Notes: a model not told the origin generated them from the sequence alone. A stretch of 64,000 bases of DNA from Flavobacteriales bacterium (GCA_947474675.1 CANJKA010000007.1:1-64000); one strand, 5' to 3'; positions 53,009 to 63,159 are shown, counted from the first letter of the stretch. A program made the numbers and translations.

Positions 53009-55642
53009 TTATTCTTTTTCAACTGTTAATGTCTTAAATTTAGCACTTAATATTTCATATCGTTCTATTTTTTTTCGTGCTTGATTTGCATAAACGGCGT
53101 CTTTATTTTTGTCATATCCTTCAGCCTCTTCTTTCAATATTTTTATCTTATCAGCAAAAATTTGTTGATGATAACTAATGAATTTTTGGTAGTACTTTTT
53201 TGTGTAAAAATTTCCATTTTCTTTAATATATAGAAATAAATCATACGCTTTTTCAATAATATCAATATCTTGTTTTGAATTATAAATGCTGTAAAAACTT
53301 ATCATTTCAATTTTATCGTATCCTTGAATTAAAGTCCCTCTTAATACTTTTGCATAAAATTGATATTCATCAGATGTTCCATGTCCACTATAAATTTGAC
53401 CGATACTCATTAAAACTGACAATGAGTTTTCATTTTCTAATTTTTTTGCTTCTGTTTTAGCTAATAACGGATTGTTTTTTCCAAGTAATTCAAGTGTTGT
53501 CGATACAATCAAATAGGATTGATCCTTTTTAATAGCTTCAACGAATAAGATTTCGGCTGCTTTTTCGTCAATGACTTTTGCTAAATAATTAAATGCATCT
53601 GCTCTAACTTGAGAAATGGAATCTTTTAAAGCAAGTGTTTTAATTAATTCAATCGCTGTTGTTTTATTTTTATCTTTCAATACAGTTGCGTTTTGAATAG
53701 CCAATGATCGAATGTCCCAGAAAGGATCTTTTAATGCGTCTAAAATTAATTGATCAGATATCGAATTGTTTAATTTTATCCCTTCAATTAATCCAGATTT
53801 TCTTGCTTTATATGTCTTCCCATTATAGTATTGAAAAACGTATTGTTCTAATGGTTTAACTTCCCTAATTTTCGATAAAAGCATTTGTTGATCATCGACA
53901 ATGACACAATTTAATGTTCCGAAATAGGGTAAAACAAAATCATTAGTTAATTTATCAGCAACTATTTTATGGACTGTTTTACCAATTGAATCAAAAATGG
54001 CAATTTGTATTGGTAATTTAAAAATTGGAGCTAATTCAAGATTTTGACTTTGTTCAATAGATATGGTAACTGTTTTATTATTCTTGTTTTGAGATTGTTT
54101 AATATCTAATATTGGATGTGCTGATCCTAAATACCATTGATTGAAAAACCAATTTAGGTCTTCTCCACAAACTTCTTCAAAAGCCAAACGAAGTTGATGA
54201 AATTCTGCTGATTTAAATTTATAGGTTGTCAAATACAGATTGATTCCTTTAAAAAAGGCTTCATCACCCAAATAATTTCTCAACATATGTAAAATCCTCC
54301 CTCCCTTATTATAGGTGTGACCATCAAACATTTCTTCTTTATCATCAAAATCAAACCAAACTAAATCATGATATCCATTGTATTCTGCAGATTGATAATA
54401 TCCTTCCGCTTCATTTTCTGCTTGATAAGCCGCTTCATCTAACCCAAATTTATATTCATCCCACAAGTACTGAGAATAGTTTGCAAAAGATTCGTTCAAT
54501 GTTAAGTTTGACCAAGATTCACAAGTTACCAGATCTCCAAACCAATGATGAAATAATTCATGAGCAATTGTTGATTGGTCATTACCATCTAATAATTCTC
54601 TTGCTGATTTGTAAGAATAATCACCAAATACAACTGCTCCAGTGTTTTCCATTGCTCCAGAAACGTAATCTCTGACTACAATTTGAGAATATTTATCCCA
54701 CGGATACTCGACTCCTAGTAATTTAGAAAAATACTTAATCATATTTGGAGTTTCACCAAAAATAGCTTTTGCTGATCCTTCCCATTCTGGTTCAACATAA
54801 TAATTTACTTCTACTTTTGTTCCATCAGCTCGGGTATAAAAATCTTTTACTAATTTAAATTCTCCGACTGCCATCATAAATAAATAAGGAGAATGAGGTA
54901 AATCTTGTTTCCAATGGTCAGTCCGCGTTCCGTCTAAATTTTGTTTTGAACTGACTAATTTCCCGTTCGACAACGTCATGTATTTTTGATCTACTGTCAT
55001 GAAAATTTCTTCAGTTGTTTTTGTGTTTGGTGAATCGATTGTAGGAAACCAAACTGAACTTGCCTCTGACTCTCCTTGTGTCCATATTTGAGGCATTTTT
55101 GTTTTATCTTCACCTGTAGGATTAATAAAGTACAACCCTTTATCATCTGTTATTGCTGCACTTCCTTTTGTTACTCGTTCATCAGGTTTTGATACATAGG
55201 TAATTTTGACAGTGTAATTTTCTGTTTTTTTATATTCTTTATTTAATTTTATTTTTAATAAATCATCTTTATAGGTGTATTTTAAAACTTGATTGTCTAA
55301 AGTGACATTTAATATGTCCATTCCTTTTGCGTCCAATATTAAACTATCTGAAGAGTAAAAATGAGGTTGAGCAGTAATTGTTGCAACTCCATTCATTCTT
55401 GATTTTAACCAATCGAAATTGACTTCTAATTTGGTATGAATCAAATCGGTTAAAACGGTTTCTGTTTCTCTATAAATCGGTCGAGTTACTGGAATAATTA
55501 ACTCATTTTCGTTAAAAATTAATGAATCATTAATCTTATTAGACGTTGAATAGTTATAATTTTCAGTTTTAAGTTTTTGTGTTGTACAGCCTGATAGAAT
55601 TATAATAGTTGAAATGTAGAGAAAAATATAAAATTTGTTCAT
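53009..55642 (-). CDS. M1-family aminopeptidase, lipoprotein
   Basis: The 877 residues have a lipobox IIILSGC (Cys19), so the enzyme is a probable membrane-anchored lipoprotein. The M1 exopeptidase motif appears as SGAMENTGAVV, and the zinc site as IAHELFHHWFGDLVTCESWSNLTLNESFANY (HExxH-18-E). The region after 600 has HEAT-like alpha-helical repeats (VLKDKNKTTAIELIKTLALKDS), as in the C-terminal part of this family. It removes N-terminal residues from peptides outside the cytoplasm. No neighbouring gene suggests a specific role. Confidence 0.94.
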   Translation of the reverse strand: MNKFYIFLYISTIIILSGCTTQKLKTENYNYSTSNKINDSLIFNENELIIPVTRPIYRETETVLTDLIHTKLEVNFDWLKSRMNGVATITAQPHFYSSDSLILDAKGMDILNVTLDNQVLKYTYKDDLLKIKLNKEYKKTENYTVKITYVSKPDERVTKGSAAITDDKGLYFINPTGEDKTKMPQIWTQGESEASSVWFPTIDSPNTKTTEEIFMTVDQKYMTLSNGKLVSSKQNLDGTRTDHWKQDLPHSPYLFMMAVGEFKLVKDFYTRADGTKVEVNYYVEPEWEGSAKAIFGETPNMIKYFSKLLGVEYPWDKYSQIVVRDYVSGAMENTGAVVFGDYSYKSARELLDGNDQSTIAHELFHHWFGDLVTCESWSNLTLNESFANYSQYLWDEYKFGLDEAAYQAENEAEGYYQSAEYNGYHDLVWFDFDDKEEMFDGHTYNKGGRILHMLRNYLGDEAFFKGINLYLTTYKFKSAEFHQLRLAFEEVCGEDLNWFFNQWYLGSAHPILDIKQSQNKNNKTVTISIEQSQNLELAPIFKLPIQIAIFDSIGKTVHKIVADKLTNDFVLPYFGTLNCVIVDDQQMLLSKIREVKPLEQYVFQYYNGKTYKARKSGLIEGIKLNNSISDQLILDALKDPFWDIRSLAIQNATVLKDKNKTTAIELIKTLALKDSISQVRADAFNYLAKVIDEKAAEILFVEAIKKDQSYLIVSTTLELLGKNNPLLAKTEAKKLENENSLSVLMSIGQIYSGHGTSDEYQFYAKVLRGTLIQGYDKIEMISFYSIYNSKQDIDIIEKAYDLFLYIKENGNFYTKKYYQKFISYHQQIFADKIKILKEEAEGYDKNKDAVYANQARKKIERYEILSAKFKTLTVEKE

Positions 55643-55688
55643 GTTTGATTTTTGTTTGATTGATACAAATCTGTTAATTTATTTTGGA

Positions 55689-56221
55689 TTAAAGATTATT
55701 TTTTTGATAAAAGGAATAAATAGTTTTTAGTGTCCAATTAAAACAGTTGTGATAGATAAGTAGTGATTTATTTTTATCTAAAGAAATTAATTTATAATCG
55801 GGAATATATTCTGTACCTTTTGATTTATAAGAATGTCGATTGTAATCGTTTAATGTTTCATAAATAAATACGCCAATTTTACTTTTTTGTTTTTGTTCAT
55901 TTCTTTTATCTAATTGATATCCTTCTCAAATTTTTTGAAGTTCTTATTTTTTATAAATTCAGAAATAAGTCTTTTTTTATCTTTATTGAAATTTGAAGTG
56001 TAAATCGATGTGCAAAAAAACTTTGATCAGAATACGTCTTATTTTTAATTATTTTAAAATCATCTAATAAAGAAGTGTTGGACTCCAATAACAATTTTAG
56101 CATCTTCAATTGTAAATAGTTGATCGCCATAAATGGAATAGGCTCCTAATTTTAAAACAAATAAAAATAAACCTATTGAAATAAATAATCCGATTTTTTT
56201 ATATCCGTATCTTTTGAGAAC
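55689..56221 (-). pseudogene. Decayed membrane-protein gene with several frameshifts
   Basis: On the minus strand protein-like stretches lie in different frames: YGYKKIGLFISIGLFLFVLK with GDQLFTIEDAKIVI (near 56210-56110); then SNTSLLDDFKIIKNKTYSDQ SFFAHRF in a second frame; NFNKDKKRLISEFIKNKNF in a third; and finally KSKIGVFIYETLNDYNRHSY to IYSFYQKNN ending at a TAA (55691-55689). The pieces are in natural order and join with single-base shifts, so this was one gene of roughly 175 codons with an N-terminal membrane helix. Start codon region is also damaged. I do not recognise the family. Confidence 0.7.
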
Positions 56222-56749
56222 TTATATAAGGTAGAGATATTATAATTAAGACAAAAGTAAATAGTAATCGTATTATAAAAATCATATTTTTCGATTTGTA
56301 AATTTTAACTAGGTTGTTGATGTGAGTTTATTTAAATATGATTCAAAATTACGATATTATCTTTACCTAATCTGCTTGTTATTTCTAATAGTATAAAAGT
56401 TATTAAAAGTGCTTTTTTCCTTATTAAACTGAGATTCTGTGTTATTATTATAGAGAAAATTTATAAAAATATTTTGAATTATTGAAATCCTAATTTGTTT
56501 TTATCTTCAAGTAAAAATACTTGTTTACTTAATTTTTAAATAAATCGATTAAAAATGGAACTTTATTGGATAAATTCAAGTATATATTAATTAGATGTAG
56601 CTAAATTTTACAATATACTTTTAGTTATAAAATCAATTTTATTTGCATTACTTATATATTATTACTATATTTAAACCTATTTATTTGTATGTTCATCGAT
56701 GATAAATTGCATTTAAAATAAAAAAAGGTTAGTTTAAAACATATTAAAT
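56222..56749. other. AT-rich spacer before the LuxR-type regulator
   Basis: About 530 nt without a credible ORF, strong hairpin or consensus promoter box that I can support. It presumably contains the promoter of the regulator at 56750 and perhaps the lost 5' end of the decayed gene. Confidence 0.4.
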
Positions 56750-57388
56750 ATGGAAGAAAACATTAAGATTTTAATAGTTGATGATCATAATCTAATTGTA
56801 GAAGCATGGACCAATATTCTTAATGCTGTTGAAGGATATGAGGTTTGTGGTTCATGTGATACGGCTGAAGAAGCTTTAATTTTGACGCATAGGTTTAGAC
56901 CAGATGTTGTTTTAATGGATATAAATTTAAAAGGAAGTTCAGGTTTTGAGGCAACTGAAAACATTATGAATCAACTTCCTAAAACAAAAATAATTGGACT
57001 TTCAATACACGATGATTTATCAATAGTGAAAAAAATCATGGCAAAAGGTGCGAAAGGTTACTTAACTAAAAATTCTTCTAAAAAGGAATTAATTATCTCT
57101 ATCCAACAAGTTTTCGAAGGTGAAGTATTTGTTTGTGATGAAATAAAAGAACGTTTTTTCAATTCTGCATTGAATAGTGATGACAATAGTGTGAAAAAAG
57201 ATTTAACCTCTAAAGAGATAGATATTATAAAATTTATTTCAAAAGGGATGACTTCAAAAGAGATAGGTGATATCCTTAATATATCTCATAGAACTGTTGA
57301 AACACATCGTCATAACATCCTTAAAAAATTAGATATACCTAATTCAGCTTTACTAACATCTTGGGCAAAAGACAAAGGGTATGTTTAA
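56750..57388 (+). CDS. NarL/FixJ-family response regulator
   Basis: The 212 residues have a receiver domain (ILIVDDHNLIVEAW, phospho-acceptor D57 in VLMDINLKGSSG, GLSIHDD, KGYLTKNSSKKEL) and a LuxR HTH (about 150-210: TSKEIDIIKFISKGMTSKEI, HRTVETHRHNILKKL). It should bind DNA as a phosphorylated dimer. No kinase is adjacent; the HisKA_2 kinase at 45654-50105 is the nearest candidate, although that type more often pairs with other regulators. Confidence 0.92.
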   Translation: MEENIKILIVDDHNLIVEAWTNILNAVEGYEVCGSCDTAEEALILTHRFRPDVVLMDINLKGSSGFEATENIMNQLPKTKIIGLSIHDDLSIVKKIMAKGAKGYLTKNSSKKELIISIQQVFEGEVFVCDEIKERFFNSALNSDDNSVKKDLTSKEIDIIKFISKGMTSKEIGDILNISHRTVETHRHNILKKLDIPNSALLTSWAKDKGYV

Positions 57389-57594
57389 ACTAAAAAGATA
57401 TTAAATCAAACTAATTTGAGCCCTCTAAGTAAAAACACGTATCAGGCTGCAAAAATACACTTACAGCCTACTCTGTATGAGGTATTAATTATTAAAAATA
57501 ACCTCTTAATAGTTTTATTTAGAAGAAAATAAGCCTTTTATTTGTTATAAGAAACAATAGTTAATAACACCTTCTTAACAAAATACTACTAAAG

Positions 57595-57744
57595 ATGGAA
57601 AAGATTAAAAAGATTTTGGAAATTATTAAGTACAGTGATTTGTATACAACAAATGAATTATTGTTTAAGTCTAAAAACGAAATTGATGATATTTATTACG
57701 AGTGCCTCATACCTATATTAAAGCGATTCAAAACATTGAATTAA
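57595..57744 (+). CDS. Small hypothetical protein, 49 residues
   Basis: ATG 57595 to TAA 57744 encodes MEKIKKILEIIKYSDLYTTN followed by ELLFKSKNEIDDIYYECLIP and ILKRFKTLN. It is charged and helical with no signal peptide. The gap to the subtilisin-like gene is 10 nt, so the two may share a transcript. No family is recognised. Coding status is supported by its position, tight spacing and reasonable composition, not by homology. Confidence 0.5.
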   Translation: MEKIKKILEIIKYSDLYTTNELLFKSKNEIDDIYYECLIPILKRFKTLN

Positions 57745-57754
57745 AACAACGATT

Positions 57755-60700
57755 ATGAATAAAATAATTACAATAAGAACAATTTTATTTTTTGCAATTC
57801 TATTTAACGTACAGTTATTTAATGCACAAGGAGAAAAAGGAAAAGTTTGGGTAACAGTAGATGACATCTCAATTTTACCTAAATTAAATTCTAAAGGTGA
57901 ACTTACTTCTTCTTCTTCTCCTTTCCAAAAAATAGTACGTGATTATAATATTACAAATGTTGTTCTAGCTTTTCCAGCAGCGAAAAGTAGAAATCTTCAA
58001 AAAGTATATGAAGTTCAATGTAACTGTAATCAAAAAGTTTTATCTGCTGTATTAGAAAATTCTGTCGTTGGAATGTCAAAACCAGAAGAAGCTCCAGTTT
58101 ACGATTTAATGTACACACCTAATGATTATAATACAGCATTTGCAGTTGATTATGTTTTGGATTTAATACAAGCGAAAGGAGCATGGGATATTTCAAAAGG
58201 AGATACAAATATTGTTTTGGGAATTTCTGATGCGAATTTTGTTCCTACAAATCTTGAATTGGTTGGTAAAATAAATTATATTGAGCCTGGAATGACAGAT
58301 CCAAATATTACGCACGGAACACAAGTTGCAATCACAGCTGCTGGAAATTCGGATAACGGAATAGGTAAAAGCTCCATAGGATTTAACTCTCACATGAGAC
58401 TTTATACAATGGGATTTAATCAAATATTACAAGCTTCAAATGATGGTGTTAGAGTTATCAATATGAGTTGGGCTTCTGGTTGTAGTTTAAATAATTATTG
58501 TCAATCTGTTATTGATGAAATATATGAAAACGGAACGATAATGGTTGCAGCAGCTGGTAATGGAGGAACATGTGGCGGGGCAACAATGATTGTTTATCCT
58601 GCTGCTTATAATCATGTTATATCTGTAACTTCAATAGGTGCAGATAGTAAACATGAAAAACTAAATGCGGCTGGTGCAATTGTTACGCATCAACACAATA
58701 TGTATGTTGATATCGCTGCTCCTGGTTACACTGTTCCTTTAATAGGGCCTACAGGAACTGCTGGTTTTTCAAATGGAACTTCCTTTGCATCTCCATTGGT
58801 AACAGGAACAATTGGTTTAATGTTGGCTGTTAATCCATGTTTAAACGCGGAAGATGTCGAATATATTTTAAAGGAAACAGCAACTGATATTTCAGCTTTA
58901 AATCCAAATTATAACGGGATTATCGGAGCTGGTTTATTGAATGCTCAAGCGGCTGTTTTAATGGCTCAAAATTTTCAAAAACTTAGCTTTACCTATACTC
59001 AAACCGATTTTACTTGTAGTTCACAATTAGGATCTGTAGACGTTAGTACTCTTGGTGGAACTGCACCTTATACTGTTACATGGAGTAATGGTAATGTAGG
59101 TACAACGATGGGGAATTTAGCAGAAGGAACCTACACAATTTCTGTTGTAGATTCTGCAGGTTGTTCAGGGGATACTTCGGTAATAGTTACAAACTTAGGT
59201 GCACCAACTATGAATTTTGATTATATAAACAACGTTGTAATTAATTCACCTGCATTTTTATTAACAGATCTAAATAGCGATGGAATTATTAAAATTAAAG
59301 GAAATATAACTGTCGCTAGTGGTGTAAATTATTTAATGGAAACAAAAAGATTAGAATTCGGTTATAATACAGATCCTTTTTCAGGAATTATAATTAAAGA
59401 TAATGCTACATTATCAATAACTAAAAACTCATCTTTAAAAGGTTTATCAAATTGTCAATCTAGATGGGACGGAATTGTTATAAAAGACAACAGTGATACA
59501 ACAGGAGGAACAACTACTTATTCGGCTTTAGCGGGTAGATTAATTATGGATAAAGTAAACGTTTATGATGCTGAAATTGGTGTTAAAACGGAAGTTTTAG
59601 ATCCGTTAGCAACAAACGCTAACTTGAAACATGGAACATTTAAAATTTCAAATTCAGTTTTTACCGATAATGCAATTGGGGTTCAAGTGTTATCAAATGA
59701 TTCCCAAACTACTACAAATGAAATTAGTAAAACAATCTTTTTATTAGAAGATTCTATAGTGTCTAATCCTACTCATATTGAAGCAACAAATGTAAATAAT
59801 TTAGTAATCTTAAAAAACAGCTTTTTTGGAAATGATCAAGTTGCCGATGAATTAAGAGGTTCAGCAATTAAAGCAACTAATTCAAACTTGTTTGTTGCAC
59901 AAGATCTAAGTACTGATTTATTAAATCTGCCGTCTAGTGGAAATCAATTTTATAACTTGTCTTACGGAATTCAAACTTCGAATACTGATAATATTGTAAA
60001 TACTCATCAAATAACTTCTTGTTATTTTACAAAAGTGAAAGAGTCAATTAATTTAGCTCAATTTTCAAATGGGTTAATTGCTAGAAATGAAATAAATATA
60101 CCTTTAGGTAACTTGACGAACAAAAGCTTTGGAATTAAATTAACAAGCAATAGTTCAATCGTGGCTACTGATAATCTTTTTACAACTTCAGGGATTTGTC
60201 CAATTGAAGTCTACGGGGTTATCATGGAAGATAGTGACACAAATAAAATGGATGTTTACAGAAATAAATTCCAAGGTAACTTTACAATTGCCAATTTATT
60301 CAAAGGAAACAATTTAAAAACATTTGTAGATTGTAATTCATACACTGGGAACAATGAAAATCATTGGGTTATTTCTGGAGGAAAATTAAGTGATCAAAGT
60401 GGTGTCGATGTAAACGGACAGTCTTTAGTCTATAAAAATGAATTTGGAATTTGCCACAATGGTGCTCCACAAATTTTAATAAAAACTGATGCTTTTGGAT
60501 TTGTGTATCAATCTAAAGTTGATTTCATGCCAGTTTTGACTACTTCAACTGTTATACAATCAATCATCGTTAAAAACGCGGAAGAAAATCAATGTAAAAA
60601 CTTCTTTGATACTTCAATTCCTGTTCCGACAGTTGATAAATTAGATTTTGGAAATGGAGCTTTTGTTTTTCCGAATCCAACAGTAAGTGTTTCGGCTGTA

Positions 60701-60889
60701 AATTGGAATAATGTTGATATAGATCAAATTACTATCTATAATGCAAACGGAGAAATGTTAAGCAATGTAAGTGTTTCAGGAGCTGAAGGATCTTTTGAAA
60801 TAAGTGATTTATCTTCAGGAATGTATTTTATTAAACTAGCATACAAAGAAAGCGTTTTCAAAACGGAAAAATTGGTAGTAAGTAATTAA
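57755..60889 (+). CDS. Subtilisin-like (S8) serine protease with SprB, beta-helix and T9SS domains
   Basis: The 1044 residues start with a signal peptide (to LFNAQ, residue 25). The peptidase S8 domain (about 120-405) has the triad D159 (VLGISDANF), H187 (NITHGTQVA) and S343 (SNGTSFASPLV), with oxyanion N269 (AAAGNGG). A SprB-type repeat follows (about 415-485, GTAPYTVTWSNGNVGTTMGN). A long region with parallel beta-helix character (about 510-930) comes next, then a type A T9SS sorting domain (FVFPNPTVSVSAVNW to LVVSN). It should be exported and cell-attached. The triad is complete, so activity is likely; the target is unknown. Confidence 0.93.
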   Translation: MNKIITIRTILFFAILFNVQLFNAQGEKGKVWVTVDDISILPKLNSKGELTSSSSPFQKIVRDYNITNVVLAFPAAKSRNLQKVYEVQCNCNQKVLSAVLENSVVGMSKPEEAPVYDLMYTPNDYNTAFAVDYVLDLIQAKGAWDISKGDTNIVLGISDANFVPTNLELVGKINYIEPGMTDPNITHGTQVAITAAGNSDNGIGKSSIGFNSHMRLYTMGFNQILQASNDGVRVINMSWASGCSLNNYCQSVIDEIYENGTIMVAAAGNGGTCGGATMIVYPAAYNHVISVTSIGADSKHEKLNAAGAIVTHQHNMYVDIAAPGYTVPLIGPTGTAGFSNGTSFASPLVTGTIGLMLAVNPCLNAEDVEYILKETATDISALNPNYNGIIGAGLLNAQAAVLMAQNFQKLSFTYTQTDFTCSSQLGSVDVSTLGGTAPYTVTWSNGNVGTTMGNLAEGTYTISVVDSAGCSGDTSVIVTNLGAPTMNFDYINNVVINSPAFLLTDLNSDGIIKIKGNITVASGVNYLMETKRLEFGYNTDPFSGIIIKDNATLSITKNSSLKGLSNCQSRWDGIVIKDNSDTTGGTTTYSALAGRLIMDKVNVYDAEIGVKTEVLDPLATNANLKHGTFKISNSVFTDNAIGVQVLSNDSQTTTNEISKTIFLLEDSIVSNPTHIEATNVNNLVILKNSFFGNDQVADELRGSAIKATNSNLFVAQDLSTDLLNLPSSGNQFYNLSYGIQTSNTDNIVNTHQITSCYFTKVKESINLAQFSNGLIARNEINIPLGNLTNKSFGIKLTSNSSIVATDNLFTTSGICPIEVYGVIMEDSDTNKMDVYRNKFQGNFTIANLFKGNNLKTFVDCNSYTGNNENHWVISGGKLSDQSGVDVNGQSLVYKNEFGICHNGAPQILIKTDAFGFVYQSKVDFMPVLTTSTVIQSIIVKNAEENQCKNFFDTSIPVPTVDKLDFGNGAFVFPNPTVSVSAVNWNNVDIDQITIYNANGEMLSNVSVSGAEGSFEISDLSSGMYFIKLAYKESVFKTEKLVVSN

Positions 60890-60911
60890 AACGCTAAACT
60901 ATAATATCGAT

Positions 60912-60946
60912 AAAAGGCTCTGGATTTATTTTCAGAGCCTTTTTTA
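60912..60946 (+). terminator. Terminator after the subtilisin-like gene
   Basis: AAAAGGCTCTG (60912-60922) pairs perfectly with CAGAGCCTTTT (60933-60943), 10-nt loop, followed by more T. It begins 23 nt after the stop. Confidence 0.92.
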
Positions 60947-61129
60947 CATTTGGTAATTATTGTTGAGATTCAATGGAAATTAAATTATTGTTTGAATTGA
61001 AACTAAATCAATTATCCCATTCCCTAAATCAAAAGTCATAATGCCTAAATGGTATTTTTTAATGATTTTATATTAACCTAGTTTTAGGAAAAGAATTTAT
61101 AATAATTTCTTTTCCTAAAGATATAAAAC

Positions 61130-61702
61130 ATGAAATTTCCTATTTTAATTTTACTATTTCTAAATAGTTCTTCAACAAAAGCACAAAAAACAGAGTTAGA
61201 AATCAAAACAAAAACAACTGAAAGTTTTCAATTTGCTAAGAAAAATAAAATGGATACAACAATTTGTATCTTAATAGATATGAAAATTTCTTCTGGAAAA
61301 TATCGATTAATTGTCTTTGATTTTCAAAAAGATTCTATTCTATTAGAAGGACTTTGTGCTCATGGAAGTGGAACGACAGAATCTGTAAATGATATTCCAA
61401 TTTTCAGCAACGAAGAAAACAGTCATTGCACTTCGTTAGGGAAATATAAGGTAGGATCGAGAGCTTACAGTAGTTGGGGAATTCACATTAATTATAAATT
61501 AAACGGACTGGAATCAACCAATAATAATGCTTTTAAGAGAACTATTGTCCTCCATTCATGGGAAGGAATCTGTGATGCCGAAATTTATCCTCAACGATTA
61601 GTACAAAGTTGGGGTTGTCCTACTGTTTCAAATAATACCATGGAAGAATTAGATGCACTTTTAAAAAATAGATCTTCAGTTTTGATGTGGATTTATTGTT
61701 AG
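61130..61702 (+). CDS. YkuD_2-type L,D-transpeptidase-like secreted protein
   Basis: The 190 residues have a signal peptide (to TKAQ) and a YkuD_2 domain: LIVFDFQKDSILLEGLCAHG, IVLHSWEGICDAE, and the active-site-like SWGCPTVSN with the catalytic Cys. Related proteins cross-link or trim peptidoglycan. It lies upstream of a DUF1287 gene on the same strand, another probable cell-wall protein, with a structured spacer between. Confidence 0.85.
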   Translation: MKFPILILLFLNSSSTKAQKTELEIKTKTTESFQFAKKNKMDTTICILIDMKISSGKYRLIVFDFQKDSILLEGLCAHGSGTTESVNDIPIFSNEENSHCTSLGKYKVGSRAYSSWGIHINYKLNGLESTNNNAFKRTIVLHSWEGICDAEIYPQRLVQSWGCPTVSNNTMEELDALLKNRSSVLMWIYC

Positions 61703-61754
61703 CTTTTAGTAGTTAGCTGTTAGTGATTAGCTACTGCAGATAATTAGTGTTTTT

Positions 61755-61815
61755 ACACAGCTCTTATATGGTTCAAAAAAATTAAACCATATAAGGTTTC
61801 ATATAAGTGCTGTGT
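61755..61815. repeat. Nested inverted repeats between the two cell-wall genes
   Basis: CTTATATGGTT (61763-61773) pairs with AACCATATAAG (61785-61795), and outer arms ACACAGC (61755-61761) and GCTGTGT (61809-61815) enclose it; CATATAAGTG adds an alternative partner. The fold could be a terminator for the first gene or a leader structure of the second. No T-run makes the role clear. Confidence 0.5.
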
Positions 61816-61854
61816 GGAATTAAATAAACTTAAGTTGTTGAAAAAAGAAAAATT

Positions 61855-62493
61855 ATGAAATATATAGTAATTGTTTTTGTTGGTGTTTTAGTGTGTTTTG
61901 GATTTCATGGGAATAAATCTCCAAGAGAAATTAAGCAAACTATTTCAGTTGTTGAAATAAAAGATACGGTAAAGAGTTTTGAACTTCTTCTATCTGAATC
62001 TGCAATTTCTTTAACAAATGATCGAGTAGATTATGATCCAAGTTATTTTACGATTCAGTATCCAAACGGGGATGTTCCAAAAGGAAAAGGAGTTTGTACG
62101 GATGTTGTAATTCGAGCATTCCGAAAAATGAAAATCGACTTACAGCAAAAGGTGCACGAAGATATGAAAGCACATTTTTCATTGTATCCTAAAATTTGGG
62201 GATTAAAAACAACGGATTCCAATATTGATCATCGTCGTGTTCCAAATTTGATGGTCTTTTTTTCACGCTTTGGAAAAATGAAACCTCTTTCAAATGTAGC
62301 AACTGATTATCAAGCAGGAGATATCGTTTGTTGGAATTTAGGTGGTTCAATAACGCATATTGGAATGGTGGTGCATGAAAAAAGCGATGATGGATCAAGA
62401 CTGAAAGTCATTCATAATATTGGTGGCGGACAGGTGTTGGAAGATTGTTTATTTAGCTATAAAATTATTGGACATTATTCGTATACTCTTTAA
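61855..62493 (+). CDS. DUF1287 family secreted protein
   Basis: The 212 residues have an N-terminal signal segment and the DUF1287 signature: YDPSYFTIQYPNGDVPKGKG followed by VCTDVVIRAFR (conserved Cys), NIDHRRVPNLMVFF, DIVCWNLGGSITHIGMV with the conserved His, and VIHNIGGGQVLED. The Cys/His arrangement resembles NlpC/P60-like peptidases, so a role in peptidoglycan hydrolysis is likely but unproven. It follows the YkuD_2 gene by 152 nt. Confidence 0.88.
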   Translation: MKYIVIVFVGVLVCFGFHGNKSPREIKQTISVVEIKDTVKSFELLLSESAISLTNDRVDYDPSYFTIQYPNGDVPKGKGVCTDVVIRAFRKMKIDLQQKVHEDMKAHFSLYPKIWGLKTTDSNIDHRRVPNLMVFFSRFGKMKPLSNVATDYQAGDIVCWNLGGSITHIGMVVHEKSDDGSRLKVIHNIGGGQVLEDCLFSYKIIGHYSYTL

Positions 62494-62510
62494 TTCAAAA
62501 TGTATTTTAC

Positions 62511-62633
62511 AAAAAAGAAGGCTCAGTAATAGGATTACCTTTGACTAAAAATATTGTCGAAGCACATGGCGGTTATTTGGTGTATCAGAAAGAAGAGGAG
62601 AAGACTACTTTTTTGATTTGTTTGATTAGTTGA
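62511..62633 (+). pseudogene. Histidine kinase C-terminal fragment
   Basis: An orphan 40-codon stretch reads KEGSVIGLPLTKNIVEAHGG then YLVYQKEEEKTTFLICLIS and stop. This is the G2 box and end of a HATPase domain (canonical GLGLAISKNIVEAHGG). No upstream kinase part is present; the preceding frame is the DUF1287 gene. It is therefore a remnant left by deletion or rearrangement. Confidence 0.7.
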
Positions 62634-62643
62634 TTTAATAACA

Positions 62644-63159
62644 CTATTTTTTATATCCAATATTATTTCTATTTTTCACTTGTTTTTCATGTGAATCTTT
62701 TTTCAATAGATAATTGATTGCTTCGAAAACATCGTCAAACTGCTTATCATATTTTGTTTCTAATAACTTAAGTTTGGCCGACAAATCAGTGTGTGTCAAT
62801 GCCTATTTTTTTATCAAAGTAAAAGCTCTCATTATTAAAATGCTAATGCAAATCGCTTTTTTAGGTTTTAAAACAGCACTTAACATTGAAACACCTTGTT
62901 CAGTAAAAGCAAAAGGTTTTGATCCACCAAAATAACTTTTTAATGGTATCACAAATTGTGATACCATTATTTGAATTTCATTTTCATTTCATTCAAACAT
63001 AAAATCAGGAGTAAATCTTTCTATATTTCGTTTTACTGCTTGTTTTAAAACTCTGGTTTCAACTTCATATAATTCTGCTAAGTCATAGTCTAACATCACT
63101 TTCAAATCTCGAATTTCATAAATCTTCTTATTGATACTTTCTAAATCCATTTTCAACAT
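62644..63159 (-). pseudogene. ORF6N-domain protein, disrupted by two in-frame stops
   Basis: One minus-strand frame of 172 codons (ATG 63159 or 63150 to TAG 62644) reads as an ORF6N-domain protein: [59 protein letters not shown] and LIMRAFTLIKK. It is broken by TGA at 62989-62991 (codon 57) and TAG at 62803-62805 (codon 119). The C-terminal part (LSAKLKLLETKYDKQFDDVF) is coiled-coil-like. ORF6N proteins are phage- or mobile-element-associated. A 29-nt perfect palindrome (62941-62969, centre TTGTGATACC/GGTATCACAA) lies inside. Confidence 0.8.
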
